DNA of 57,202 nt, taken from NCBI GenBank assembly GCA_946480785.1, contig CAMLLD010000041.1, forward strand, positions 1 through 57,202, read 5' to 3'. Within the stretch, counting starts at the first letter, position 1. Each line of letters begins with the position of its first letter. Origin of the DNA: an uncultured Blastocatellia bacterium. GTDB taxonomy: Bacteria; Acidobacteriota; Blastocatellia; Pyrinomonadales; Pyrinomonadaceae. The notes beneath the pieces were generated by a model. It was given only the letters and a program-made list of their open reading frames with translations. It did no database searches and was not told the DNA's origin. Both the position numbers and the translations under genes were made by a program. This document shows, one piece after another, positions 43,054-52,529 of the stretch.

Positions 43054-43266
43054 CTAGGCCGTGGTATTGCGCACTTTTTCCGCCATGTCTAAGAGATCCT
43101 TCGCGGCGGTTTTGATTTCTCGTGAGCTGTGACCGGGTGAGGTCATTTCATCGGCGATTTTTCTGGCATCTTCACTGAGGTGTTGTTTGATTCGGTTCCA
43201 ATTGCGGGTGGGGTTCTTTGCAATCAAGCCCAAGCCGTACGCGTCAGTAGCCGAGAAGTATTTCAC
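43054..43266 (-). CDS. Small soluble protein, unknown
   Basis: 70 residues from the GTG at 43266, preferred because GGAAAGG lies nine bases before it; a TTG at 43275 is too close to it. Helical and charged, beginning MKYFSATDAYGLGL, with EDARKIADEM and AAKDLLDMAEKV helices. No family recognised. It lies 111 bp downstream of the nitrilase-like gene on the same strand and may be its partner. Confidence 0.45.
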   Translation of the reverse strand: MKYFSATDAYGLGLIAKNPTRNWNRIKQHLSEDARKIADEMTSPGHSSREIKTAAKDLLDMAEKVRNTTA

Positions 43267-43291
43267 GCTATTCAACCTTTCCGAGCACTCT

Positions 43292-43318
43292 CGGGGATCT
43301 AGATTTTGCCCCGTTTTT
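43292..43318 (+). terminator. Possible plus-strand terminator
   Basis: CGGGG, a 12-base loop, CCCCG, then TTTTT (43314-43318). A short stem; it could stop transcripts coming from the amidase gene, though it lies 300 bp beyond its stop codon. Confidence 0.4.
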
Positions 43319-43377
43319 CAACGAATTTTGTAACACTTCGGTTCCCCGGTGTCAATCTTCTTGTGGCGACGGCCGCG

Positions 43378-45057
43378 TCACGTAGAGCTCAAATAATGGA
43401 CGCCGGTCAGGGTCGGATACCCGGTCATACCGCCGTCATCGCGACCATCCGCGGCGTATTCTTTGACGAACACCCGCGACAAACTCAGCACCGCCGCCTG
43501 CTTGTCCGGCGGCAGTTCGATACTTACCGCCTCCCCCGTTTTGGCGTCCTTCCAAAGGGCAATTGCCCTCGAGATCGCGGCCCCTGCCGGTGGTCGGCTG
43601 AGTTCGGCCATGCCGAGACTGGTCAGCGTCAACACGGAGGAACCAGGGTCTTCTGCTAAAACAGTTGCGTAACGTGCCGGCCAGCGCGACGGTAGCTGCG
43701 GGCCGTCCATCAACAGCGCGATGACCAGGTTTGGTCCAACGGTCCTTACTAACTCGGCGATCGGATCTTGCCGCGCCAGGTCCTCACAGATCAAAGGACA
43801 AACCGTCAACCAATTATCAAGCACGACGAAGTGTAGTTCCCGATTAACAATCGAAATGTGTTCCCACCAGTTTGCGGCGATGTCGAGCGCGCTGCCCAAT
43901 CCGTATTGAGTTACCTGCCTCGGATCCACCCGCCAACGATGATGCTTATGCTGCTGACAGAAAGAAGGGACCGGCTTGCCGGGAATGTCGAAGCGCACGT
44001 AGTTCTGTGCTCCCTTGCGACCGGCAGGTGGATCTTCGCGAACCCCGCAGATGAGGAAGATGCCCGCCTTCATTAACGGTTCGCTGATCTCCTTATACTC
44101 CCGCACCGTCAATGAGCATTCGGGAAAGATCACGCCATCAATCTTGGACACCACGTTGCGGGCTTTTCTCAATAACGTATTCAGCCAGATGAAGGGGCTG
44201 CTGTGGCTCCTGGTGCCGAATAGCTGTTCCAGACGAGTTGGTGGCGTATAGCTGTCCGGTGGTCTGTACTCGAAGAAGCCATGATCCTCGGCCAAGTCCT
44301 CTAACACAGCATCGGCCGACTTAACGTGCTTAAAATGCGCGGGCGCCACATGCAGCGGCCAGGGCGCGAGCAGCAGATTGAGGCAATGCCGCCCTTGAGA
44401 CAAACTCTCGATCCATTTCACCTTGACGTCTCCCGCCGGACAAAGAGCGAGGTTATGCGTAAGCGAGCGGATCGTGATCCCGCTCTGCGGCGTGTGCATT
44501 TTCGGCAGCACGCGAACAGTCGAATGACGAATCCGTTTGCACAAAGTAGAGACGCCATACGAGGCCGCGGTATCAAGCAACATTTCCGAAGCTTCTTCCA
44601 AAAATGGATCCACGACCTTGGAGTTCGGCAGAGTGCAACCAACGCCAACGCAGGCCTCATCAGCAGCGGAACATAACTGAATGAGAGTGCAGCAGAGATC
44701 GGTATCAGAGCAGGTGACGTGAGCACAGATATCTTCGAGTAAGGTGGTGTCGTTAGCTCGCAGTATGTTGTACCAGTCTCGCACCTGCTGAGGAGGCTGC
44801 TCAGGATTTTTACGCCAGTCTTCGCCTGCTTTGTACAACCGTTCGGTCCAGTCCGTGAGCCCGTGTCGTTGCCAGCCGGAAACGGCGTGGACGTATGCGC
44901 CGGACTTGAGCAGTAACGAAGCGGCGATCGCAAAAACATCAGGCGGCCACGCCAGGATTGTGGGATCCGACCAAACAGAAGGCGCGACGTATTCGCAAAA
45001 CTGTTCCACCGTCAGCCCGGAGGACGGCTCGTTTCCATTGTCGATTTCATCACTCAT
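43378..45057 (-). CDS. Nitrilase-superfamily protein with unknown N-terminal half
   Basis: 559 residues. The C-terminal half shows the three landmarks of a carbon-nitrogen hydrolase in the correct order: Glu313 in DGVIFPECSLTV, Lys371 in QQHKHHRWRVD, and Cys424 in VCPLICEDLAR, with VRTVGPNLVIALLMDGPQLP after it. The N-terminal 290 residues are helical and cysteine-rich (CSDTDLCCTLIQLCSAADEA) and match no fold I know; no reverse-transcriptase YxDD or protease motif is present. Nitrilase-like domains occur fused to reverse transcriptases in some anti-phage systems, but here the partner domain is different. It is an accessory gene next to core genes on both sides. Start ATG at 45057 has a weak ribosome site. 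Confidence 0.75.
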   Translation of the reverse strand: MSDEIDNGNEPSSGLTVEQFCEYVAPSVWSDPTILAWPPDVFAIAASLLLKSGAYVHAVSGWQRHGLTDWTERLYKAGEDWRKNPEQPPQQVRDWYNILRANDTTLLEDICAHVTCSDTDLCCTLIQLCSAADEACVGVGCTLPNSKVVDPFLEEASEMLLDTAASYGVSTLCKRIRHSTVRVLPKMHTPQSGITIRSLTHNLALCPAGDVKVKWIESLSQGRHCLNLLLAPWPLHVAPAHFKHVKSADAVLEDLAEDHGFFEYRPPDSYTPPTRLEQLFGTRSHSSPFIWLNTLLRKARNVVSKIDGVIFPECSLTVREYKEISEPLMKAGIFLICGVREDPPAGRKGAQNYVRFDIPGKPVPSFCQQHKHHRWRVDPRQVTQYGLGSALDIAANWWEHISIVNRELHFVVLDNWLTVCPLICEDLARQDPIAELVRTVGPNLVIALLMDGPQLPSRWPARYATVLAEDPGSSVLTLTSLGMAELSRPPAGAAISRAIALWKDAKTGEAVSIELPPDKQAAVLSLSRVFVKEYAADGRDDGGMTGYPTLTGVHYLSST

Positions 45058-45172
45058 CGGAACACCATTGACGCAAGGAAAAGGACGGTGCGTGAGACGG
45101 GCGGGAGTTTAGCACACGCGTTTGTCTCCACCAATGTATAATTCGTGAACTCTGTGGAAAGGAAGACCGCTC

Positions 45173-46198
45173 ATGGAAGCAGCTCTTTCACTTCTGATCT
45201 TTATGTTTGTGATCTTCGCGATGATCGTGATGATAGTCATCGGAGTCAAAACGATCAGAATCGTGCCGCAAGCCAGTGTCATGCTGGTTGAACGCCTCGG
45301 TAAGTTCAGTAAGGTCGCTGACAGTGGACTTCACGTTTTCTGGCCATTTTTAGACAAGCCGCGCGCCGTCTACTGGACGAACATGCGGCCTGGCCTGGTG
45401 TCGATCGACTTGCGCGAACAGTACATCGATCTACCGCCGCAGCCGGTGATCACGCGCGACAACGTCACGATCCACGTCGACTCGGTGGTCTACTGGCAGA
45501 TCACCGATCCGGTTAAAGCCGTCTACGAGATGAACGATCTTGTTGGCGGTATCGTGCAGCTCACCATCACCGGCATGCGCGCCGTGATGGGCGACATGGA
45601 CCTGGACCACACGCTTTCACAACGCGATCAGATCAACTCGAAGCTGCGCATCATCCTCGACGAAGCAACCGACAAGTGGGGCGTGAAGGTGACGCGGGTT
45701 GACGTGAAGAACATTAATCCGCCGGAAGACGTGCGCATCACGATGGAGAAGCAGATGACGGCCGAACGTAATCGGCGTGCGCTCGTGTTGCAAGCGGAAG
45801 GCGATCGACAAGCGGCCATCACCCGTGCGGAAGGCGAGAAGCAAGCCGCAGTCACACGTGCCGAGGGCGAGAAACAGTCGGCGATACTTGCGGCGGAAGG
45901 CGCGGCGCAAGCACGGTTGCGAGCTGCTGAAGCTGAGTCTGAGGCGATCAATCGCGTGGCGCAGGCGATTCCCGGTGGCGATCCGGCGCACTACATGATT
46001 GCCACACGTTACATCGACAGCATGCGCGACATGACGCGTACCAACAACTCGAAAGTTATCTTCATGCCGATGGAAACGTCGGCGATGTTGTCGAGTGTCG
46101 GCGCGATCAAGGAAGTGTTGTCGCAGACGGGTGTCGACAGCGGTGAGCGAGACAGTCCGTCGCCGCCACCGCCGCGTCCGCGCGAACTGCCTCGGTAA
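45173..46198 (+). CDS. SPFH/band 7 (stomatin-like) membrane protein
   Basis: 341 residues: one N-terminal membrane helix (1-27), SPFH domain (VPQASVMLVERLGKFSKVAD, TRDNVTIHVDSVVYWQITDP), then a long Ala/Glu-rich coiled coil with near-repeats of RAEGEKQAA and a proline-rich tail (SPSPPPPRPRELP). Similar to QmcA/YbbK proteins that scaffold membrane microdomains and often regulate FtsH. The usual NfeD partner gene is absent here. ATG with GGAAAGGAAGACCGCTC upstream. Confidence 0.93.
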   Translation: MEAALSLLIFMFVIFAMIVMIVIGVKTIRIVPQASVMLVERLGKFSKVADSGLHVFWPFLDKPRAVYWTNMRPGLVSIDLREQYIDLPPQPVITRDNVTIHVDSVVYWQITDPVKAVYEMNDLVGGIVQLTITGMRAVMGDMDLDHTLSQRDQINSKLRIILDEATDKWGVKVTRVDVKNINPPEDVRITMEKQMTAERNRRALVLQAEGDRQAAITRAEGEKQAAVTRAEGEKQSAILAAEGAAQARLRAAEAESEAINRVAQAIPGGDPAHYMIATRYIDSMRDMTRTNNSKVIFMPMETSAMLSSVGAIKEVLSQTGVDSGERDSPSPPPPRPRELPR

Positions 46199-46206
46199 CG
46201 TTAAGC

Positions 46207-46233
46207 CACGGATGAACACGGATGAGCACGGAT
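46207..46233. repeat. 10-bp tandem CACGGATGAA repeat
   Basis: CACGGATGAA, CACGGATGAG, CACGGAT: nearly three copies. Related to the elements at 42351 and 56357. It covers a potential start codon (46222) of the ThpR gene. Confidence 0.7.
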
Positions 46234-46257
46234 CAGACACGCGGAACGCAGTGGCGG

Positions 46258-46815
46258 ATGTTCTGCGCGTTTGAGCTGCCGGAGTCGTTGCGCGTCCGCA
46301 TTAAAGAACACGCTGAACGAGTGCGGGAAGTTGTTCCGGACGCAGCGGCGAGTTGGAGCCGGCCGGAGAACATTCACCTGACGATGAAGTTCTTTGGCAA
46401 CATGGACCAGGCGAACGTGGCAATTGTCTCGGATGTGCTGGCGCGTGTCGCGAAAGAGTCAGCGCCGATCGGAATCGCGGTCGGCGGAACTGGCGTGTTT
46501 CCGCGGCCGAGCCGTCCGCAAGTGCTTTGGATCGGTATTGACGATCGCACAGGCGCGCTCGCGAAGTTACAAAAGCGAGTGGAAGATGAATGTGCGCGCG
46601 AGGGTTTTCCTAAAGAGGACCGGGCGTTTCGGCCGCACCTGACGATCGCGCGCATTCGCAACTCGCACAACGCAAATCACCTCTCCGAAGCTCACCTGAA
46701 ACTTGAGTTCGCTTCAGTTGAAGTTATCTTGAACGAGCTCGTTTTCTTTCGCAGCGAGTTGAGTCCGAAAGGTTCGAAGTACACACCGATCTCAAGGAGC
46801 CGGCTCGAGAGCTAA
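46258..46815 (+). CDS. thpR: RNA 2',3'-cyclic phosphodiesterase
   Basis: 185 residues from the ATG at 46258 (MFCAFELPESLR), the usual ThpR N-terminus; an ATG at 46222 lies inside a dispersed repeat and would add 12 residues. The two HxTx motifs of the 2H phosphoesterase superfamily are present: ENIHLTMKFFG and FRPHLTIARIR. Hydrolyses 2',3'-cyclic phosphates of RNA ends to 2'-phosphomonoesters. Its last 24 bp overlap the convergent penicillin-acylase gene. Confidence 0.92.
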   Translation: MFCAFELPESLRVRIKEHAERVREVVPDAAASWSRPENIHLTMKFFGNMDQANVAIVSDVLARVAKESAPIGIAVGGTGVFPRPSRPQVLWIGIDDRTGALAKLQKRVEDECAREGFPKEDRAFRPHLTIARIRNSHNANHLSEAHLKLEFASVEVILNELVFFRSELSPKGSKYTPISRSRLES

Positions 46816-49212
46816 CGTCTCTTTCGCCGCTTTCGTCACTGCGGCCGCCGTAAACGGAAACTCACGCGGCGTGACCGCGCGCCAATCAGCGAGTTGATCG
46901 CTCCAATGCGGACTCTTCGGCAATCCCGACTCACCCAGCGCGATCCCGTGCTGCGTCTTGTCCCAATCACTCGGATCCGCAATTAAACGCATCGACACTG
47001 CCGCGCCAACGTTGACCGTCGCGCCGAGCGAGCCGCCGGTGCCGTTCTGCGGAAACGGCGGCACCGTGAATGCTCCGCCGATCAGCGGCGCTGCGCTGAG
47101 TGGATGCGGAAAACGTACTTTGGCCAGATCGCCCCACGTCCACTTCGTTTCGTCAGCGCCGAGATTTTTGGTGAGGGTCGCGACCGCTTCGTCGTACGAC
47201 GCACGCATCAGATCGGCGTAGGTCGGAAACTCCTTCGGCAACCATTCGGCCGGTTGGTCCTTGATGATGCGATCGAGCGTCGTGTCGAAGTTGCCCCACT
47301 GATAATTGCGCACGAGATCGGGACCGAGCGCCGCCGCCAGAATCTTCGAGCGGAAAGTCAGACGCATTCGCGCGAGCAGCGGCGCAACCGTCGACTCAGC
47401 ATTCACGCGCCCGTCCCATTTCTCAAACGCATCGAGCGCCGCGCGCAGCTTCTCGTCTGATGCAGTGAGTTTCGGACGCAAGAGTTTGACCGCCTCCTGT
47501 GCAAACAAAACTCCCGCGATCGAATAAACGTCGCCCTGAATGCGGCGGAAGTCTTCGATCGATAGCTTCGGCTTTTCGTTGAGCAGCGTCCAGATGCGCC
47601 GCGCGCGATATGGTTGCGCCCACGAGTGCGTCAAGAAGTAAGGATAATCGGTACCCACAATGCGTTGATTCGCCGTGACGATCATTCCCGAAGACGGATC
47701 GTAAACCGTCGGCAGTTTGGCGATCGGAATGTAACTGGTCCACTCGCCCGCATCGGTAGAGCCGTCGTACGGCATGCTGCCGTCGCCTGACTTTCTGATC
47801 GGTATTACACCCGCGGCGTGATAGCCGATGTGACCATCGACGTCAGCGTAGACGATGTTCTGTGTCGGCGCGGTAAACGTTTCGAGTGCGGCGTTGAACT
47901 CCTTCCAGTTGCGCGCGCGATTCAACGCGTACTGGAAATCGACTTTGTTCAACTTCGGATCAAGCGCGGTCCAGCGCAGTGCATACCGCTTGCCGTCGCC
48001 TTCGAAAACTATTGGTCCATGCCGCGTGACGGTGACTTCCTGAACGACCGTGTCGGTCTCTGAAGAGGTGAATCCTTTTCTGACTTTGATCTGTTCCTGG
48101 CGAATAACTGCATCCTGCCAGCCTTGCGGCGTTTGGTAGCGTTTCGGATTCGCAGGGTCGAACTTCTCGAGGTAAACATCCTGCACATCGGGCCCGACGT
48201 TCGTGAAGCCCCACGCGATGTGCTCGTTGTGGCCGATGATCACGCCCGGCACGCCCGGCGCGGTGATGCCCGCAACGCGAACGCCCGGCGCGTTCAAATG
48301 GACCATGTGCCAGATCGAAGGCGCGCTTGGCGGCAAATGCGGATCGTTCGCGAGCAGTGGTTTACCGGTGACGGTGTGACTGCCGCTGACGACCCAGTTG
48401 TTGCTGGCGGCGAGCGCTTCAGCGTAGAAGCCGATGCGGTCCAATGCGGCCGCGGCGACCGCCTGGTTGTGGGCCAGTGCCGTTAGAGCTTGAACCGACA
48501 GCCGGTTCCCCGTCGACGGCTTTAGAAGAAGGGATTTTGCGGATGCAGGTTTCGCGTTAGTGTCCTTGCCGACGACGAGCACGTCCAACGGCGACGTCTC
48601 CACCAACAGAGCGTTACGTTTCTCCGCCGGCAGTGACGCCATCGACTGGCGCATCAAGTCCAAACGCCACGTGTCAGAAAGCGATTCCGCGAAGATCTTG
48701 ATAATGATGAGTGAGTCCGCGGGAGTCCACGGCCGAAAACTGTAGCTCAGTATCTGAAACTCAGGCGGCATCGACTTTGGATCGAGTGAAGCGGCGTAAG
48801 CGTTCACGCCCCGCGCATACGCTTCGAATACCGCCAACGACTTCGGCGACGCCTGCGCGATTTCGGCATCGGCTTCCTGCGCAAACCCGTACGTGCGATG
48901 AAGCTTGTCCTGATCCAGCGCAAGGTTGCCCAGGATTTCGGCGAGTTCGCCACGCGCGGTGCGACGAAACAGATCCATCTCCCACAAACGATCCGCGGCC
49001 GTCGCGTAGCCTTGCGCGAAATAAAGATCCTCGTCGTTCTTCGCGTCGATGTACGGAATGCCGCGCTCGTCACGCGCGATCGTCACGCGCTCTTTGAGTC
49101 CCTTGATCTTTATCGACTGCGGAGTCTGATTCTGCCCAGCCACGGGTGCGAGGAAACAAAGGACAGTCAGCAAAAATATAAGAGGTCGTCGCATGGCTGC
49201 GGATACTAGCAT
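46792..49212 (-). CDS. Penicillin acylase family (Ntn) hydrolase
   Basis: 806 residues, start at 49212 supported by TAGGAG nine bases upstream (a second ATG at 49194 is possible). Signal peptide to about residue 26 (LIFLLTVLCFLAPVAG). Alpha-chain start ERVTIARDERGIPYIDAKND, then a spacer and the beta-chain N-terminus at ASNNWVVSG, where Ser270 would be the nucleophile after self-cleavage, followed by GKPLLANDPHLPPSAPSIWH and GVIIGHNEHIAWGFTNVG. This periplasmic family includes penicillin G acylases and acyl-homoserine-lactone acylases; substrate cannot be decided from sequence. Confidence 0.95.
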   Translation of the reverse strand: MLVSAAMRRPLIFLLTVLCFLAPVAGQNQTPQSIKIKGLKERVTIARDERGIPYIDAKNDEDLYFAQGYATAADRLWEMDLFRRTARGELAEILGNLALDQDKLHRTYGFAQEADAEIAQASPKSLAVFEAYARGVNAYAASLDPKSMPPEFQILSYSFRPWTPADSLIIIKIFAESLSDTWRLDLMRQSMASLPAEKRNALLVETSPLDVLVVGKDTNAKPASAKSLLLKPSTGNRLSVQALTALAHNQAVAAAALDRIGFYAEALAASNNWVVSGSHTVTGKPLLANDPHLPPSAPSIWHMVHLNAPGVRVAGITAPGVPGVIIGHNEHIAWGFTNVGPDVQDVYLEKFDPANPKRYQTPQGWQDAVIRQEQIKVRKGFTSSETDTVVQEVTVTRHGPIVFEGDGKRYALRWTALDPKLNKVDFQYALNRARNWKEFNAALETFTAPTQNIVYADVDGHIGYHAAGVIPIRKSGDGSMPYDGSTDAGEWTSYIPIAKLPTVYDPSSGMIVTANQRIVGTDYPYFLTHSWAQPYRARRIWTLLNEKPKLSIEDFRRIQGDVYSIAGVLFAQEAVKLLRPKLTASDEKLRAALDAFEKWDGRVNAESTVAPLLARMRLTFRSKILAAALGPDLVRNYQWGNFDTTLDRIIKDQPAEWLPKEFPTYADLMRASYDEAVATLTKNLGADETKWTWGDLAKVRFPHPLSAAPLIGGAFTVPPFPQNGTGGSLGATVNVGAAVSMRLIADPSDWDKTQHGIALGESGLPKSPHWSDQLADWRAVTPREFPFTAAAVTKAAKETLALEPAP

Positions 49213-49571
49213 AATTGTCCGCTCCTACAGTTGGCCGCAGTTAGCAACAAAGAATTGATACTAGATTACCTTTGAAGCCATCAACTAATTCAAGACCCCG
49301 GCTGATCCTTTTTAAGAATCAAGTCGCCGTCTAGCAGTATTCAAGATGAGCAAAAGAGCCTGTCTGACCTTTCGCAATCAGCGGCTCAGAAGCTGTGAAG
49401 GCTCAGAAGCACGCGGGCAAAATCTCACACAGGATCTCGCAAGACCGGCTCCGTGATCGCTAAAGCAACTCTGCGGCAGGCGACTTGGTGACTGCACAAT
49501 CGGCGCTTCTTTTTTTCCGGAGTGTTCGCACCCTAGTACACACATCTATCGTTTGCCTAAACCTGGCGGTG
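49213..49571. other. Intergenic stretch without a recognisable gene
   Basis: 359 bp between two minus-strand genes. It has an 11-bp direct repeat (GGCTCAGAAGC twice, around 49382-49410) and a run of eight T (49508-49515) after CGGCGCTTC. No frame with a ribosome site or recognisable protein. The composition is more AT-rich than the core genes, continuing the character of the neighbouring NACHT gene. Confidence 0.5.
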
Positions 49572-52529
49572 TTATTCCAAACCCGGACGATTTTGCTTGG
49601 CTTGAAATTCGCGGATCTGCTTTGCGACTCGTTTATCCGTCTTCACATGCTTTAAATCTATTCCTTCCAAGTTAGCTTCTGTGAGATCGGCTCCTCGCAG
49701 GTACGCTTCTGTTAGGTTCGCCTCTGTGAGGTTGGCGCGGGTTAGGTCTGCTTCTTTCAGGTTGGCGCGGGTTAGGTCTGCTTCTTTCAGGTTGGCTCCG
49801 GTTAGGTCTGCCTCTGTCAGGTTGGCTCCTGTCAGGTTGGCTCCCGTAAGGTCGGCTTGTGTAAGCACAGTTCCTGAAAGGTCGGCTTCTGTTAGATCGG
49901 CGTTCGGGAGGCTGGCTGCTTTTAAGTTCGCTGTTGTGAGGGAGGCGAAACGCAGGTCGGCTCTAGTCAGGTTAGCTTCCTCAAGATTAGTATTCGACAA
50001 GTTTGAGTTGAAAAGATCGGCTTCTACTAAATTTGCGCCCTCGAAGTTAGCGTCAGATAAATCCGCGTACCACGCGCATAAGGAGTTCGCTTGAGCTCCT
50101 TCTAAGTCTGAGAATTGTAGCGTTGCCATTACCAAGTCATTTGCAAACAAAATCACACCAGAAAGGATAAGAAATGACAGGCTATTCCGAACCAGTGAAC
50201 CCGTGCCTTCACCTTGCCCATCTATGCGCTTGAGCCATGTCGCGAACGTGGTAGGGTCAGGCTGTTCGATCATTGAGCGCCGGCCATTCGTTTGAGCACA
50301 AATATTAAGCGCCACAAATAAAGCTTCTTCGGCATTCCGTGACTGAAACATCGCTTCCCGGAACGTCGCAATTGGAAGCTGTTCCATTGGCATCGCATAG
50401 CGTAGAACGAAATTGAATAGTCGAGTGAATTGTTCTTGCCAACTTTCAAGCTCCGCAGACCACCGCAACCGCACTTCATTGAGCAAAAAAGTATGGAGGT
50501 ATTCCGACATAGCGCTCGGCCCGCAGATTTGGGCCCAGTGCTTCAGCGCATCGCGTTCGTCCCAACCTTCATCCGGGCTCGAGATCCGGCTCTTTAATTC
50601 ACGGCTTACCCTTTCCATAGCCCGCACGACACGGCGCGCAGCGAGATACTCACCAAAGCTTTTGTGTGTGAAAACAAACGTGGGATCGCCACTACTGCGC
50701 TGGCCATACTGACGGAAGAAGAAAGCGGCCAGCAACCGGGTGACACCTGCTTTCGCACCTTCTTGGAAAGCATCCAGCATTCTTCCGACTCCGCTTGCGT
50801 TGCAGTGTTCCTCGATCTCGCGGACAGTCGTTGTCCGGCCATCGCCATGCCAGGCAGCGAGACCGATTTCTTCCAACACGCGAGTGAAGTCCTCTACCGA
50901 CATGTGCCTGATTGGCCCGTAGGCACGATGCTTCTCATATCCTCGTTCATAAACCGCCGCTACAAGATCGCCGTAAATAGAGTTCAGATTAATATCCTTG
51001 CTGAAATCCAACTTATCGCGCGTAAAACTCAAGGCTACCAAGTAGTTGAGCAAAGGTTGAGCAGTGATCTCGTCGAGGTCATCCCGGTTTAGCTCTTTCG
51101 GCAATCCCTCGAAATTTTTTCCCGTGAGCTCCCCATAGTTTTTCCACCACTCCTGTCTTGCGTCCCTTTCAAGCAGTCTTCCGGGATCCTCGTATTCAAT
51201 TCCGTCCTGAATGACTATATCCTTTTCATACTCGGCCGCGAGGGGAGTAAAATATGATAACAAGTTAAGAATTTGACGTGGTCGTCGAAATTCCGATTCA
51301 TTTTCCTGAACCACCAATTCACGCCCGCTAAGCAATACCCGTAATCTAACGGCTTGCTGGTTCCTCCGTTCAACGGTTCTTTCGACTTCGCGTACAAATC
51401 CTCTGGCAATGTCAGCCCCAGCCTTTCCCTGACTGGCAAGTTCATCAAGACCATCGAAAATAACGAGCAGGTTAAGTTCCGGTGAGTCAGCGTCCAGCGG
51501 ATTAGCAAGCAGCACCCCTTCGTCACGTACAAACCGACCGACTTCTTCGACCAGGTCTTTTGAGGCGTCGATCAAATGGAGAGGGACAAATAGCACCTTC
51601 ATTTTAGAGTGAGTTTCGGCAACGGTTGCGGCGAAGATGCGAGCAAAAGATGACTTCCCGCTGCCTGGGCCGCCGCTGATAACACGAATGGCATCTTGAG
51701 GGTCGGCGCTGCTCACCCAGTTTGTTAGTTCCTGTTGCAAATCGATGACAACATATCGCCGCCTCTGCTTTTCATCGCGCAATGCTGTTGGGTCCAGTTC
51801 GTTGCGAGGCCTTTCTTTGAAGTAATAAGCACTTAGCGGAACAAATATCTGGCTAAGGCTGAACGGCTCATCGAACACGGGCTCCTCAATTCGTCGCTTT
51901 AGCAACGCGGAATATTCGGCCCACGCCCATTCGCGGTCACCTGCTTTTACAAACGGCGTGTTAAGTACCTCAAGCAAAGGACCATATGATTTACAGTTAC
52001 GGCGCCATTCCTGATTGAGTGCATAAACGAAATAGGCCGGGATTCGGTCTGCTATTGCATCCGCTGCCGACTCCTCAATACCAAGCCGTTTTAGCCAGTC
52101 TGACAACAGCGCTTTGAACTTATTGACAATCGGTAAATCTCCCGGCCGATCGAAGAATTTCTGATCGACGCTCACATCCTTCGCTTCAATGGACAGATCC
52201 AAACTCTCTGCCAATGAGTCAGCATCTGCCGCTAACGTATCCGATAACTGACTGGCGCTATCGCCAAGCAATTCGAAAACTGCAAGGGTTAAGGAACGGC
52301 GAATCAATAGAAAAGCTAGCTCACCCGGTTCCGTCGTTAACCCTAACGCTGACATAGCTTCAACGGCGTCGGCGCCCAGCTCTACCCACTTCCCGGTCGC
52401 CGTATGGCCAACTCCTTTGGCGAACGCTTTGAATAGATCTTTGAAGTCAACCTTCACAGGTTTGAACAGGACGGGTACAGGTGTCTTGACCCTAAGTTTC
52501 GGAGAGAATTTTGATTTCGATTTGCTCAT
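49572..52529 (-). CDS. NACHT/STAND ATPase with pentapeptide-repeat C-terminus
   Basis: 985 residues, ATG after AAAGGACTGATT. An N-terminal 270-residue region of unknown fold (basic start, then a long helical segment AFLLIRRSLTLAVFELLGDS) precedes the NACHT core: Walker A VISGGPGSGKSSFAR (Lys292), Walker B LLVIFDGLDELASQ, sensor RLRVLLSGRELVV, then winged-helix and helical regions (QPLLNYLVALSF, FTHKSFGEYLAARRV). The last 170 residues are about 27 pentapeptide repeats A(D/N)LxxA (TGANLTGANLTEADL), a right-handed quadrilateral helix. NACHT proteins of this build belong to the prokaryotic STAND group, several of which are anti-phage sensors; the repeats would be the ligand-sensing part. Base composition is lower in GC than its neighbours. 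It stands alone, as many single-gene defence systems do. Confidence 0.88.
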   Translation of the reverse strand: MSKSKSKFSPKLRVKTPVPVLFKPVKVDFKDLFKAFAKGVGHTATGKWVELGADAVEAMSALGLTTEPGELAFLLIRRSLTLAVFELLGDSASQLSDTLAADADSLAESLDLSIEAKDVSVDQKFFDRPGDLPIVNKFKALLSDWLKRLGIEESAADAIADRIPAYFVYALNQEWRRNCKSYGPLLEVLNTPFVKAGDREWAWAEYSALLKRRIEEPVFDEPFSLSQIFVPLSAYYFKERPRNELDPTALRDEKQRRRYVVIDLQQELTNWVSSADPQDAIRVISGGPGSGKSSFARIFAATVAETHSKMKVLFVPLHLIDASKDLVEEVGRFVRDEGVLLANPLDADSPELNLLVIFDGLDELASQGKAGADIARGFVREVERTVERRNQQAVRLRVLLSGRELVVQENESEFRRPRQILNLLSYFTPLAAEYEKDIVIQDGIEYEDPGRLLERDARQEWWKNYGELTGKNFEGLPKELNRDDLDEITAQPLLNYLVALSFTRDKLDFSKDINLNSIYGDLVAAVYERGYEKHRAYGPIRHMSVEDFTRVLEEIGLAAWHGDGRTTTVREIEEHCNASGVGRMLDAFQEGAKAGVTRLLAAFFFRQYGQRSSGDPTFVFTHKSFGEYLAARRVVRAMERVSRELKSRISSPDEGWDERDALKHWAQICGPSAMSEYLHTFLLNEVRLRWSAELESWQEQFTRLFNFVLRYAMPMEQLPIATFREAMFQSRNAEEALFVALNICAQTNGRRSMIEQPDPTTFATWLKRIDGQGEGTGSLVRNSLSFLILSGVILFANDLVMATLQFSDLEGAQANSLCAWYADLSDANFEGANLVEADLFNSNLSNTNLEEANLTRADLRFASLTTANLKAASLPNADLTEADLSGTVLTQADLTGANLTGANLTEADLTGANLKEADLTRANLKEADLTRANLTEANLTEAYLRGADLTEANLEGIDLKHVKTDKRVAKQIREFQAKQNRPGLE
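49734..49793. repeat. Two identical 30-bp repeats inside the pentapeptide region
   Basis: Copies at 49734-49763 and 49764-49793 are identical, each encoding two pentapeptides (LKEADLTRAN). Related, diverged copies continue on both sides. Perfect identity points to recent expansion by slippage or recombination. Confidence 0.85.

Noticed and set aside
43378..45057. Reverse transcriptase-nitrilase defence protein
   Set aside because: No YxDD motif or other polymerase motif in the N-terminal half.
49660..50080. CRISPR-like array of short repeats
   Set aside because: The 15- and 30-bp periodicity is that of pentapeptide codons; there are no unique spacers or palindromic repeats.
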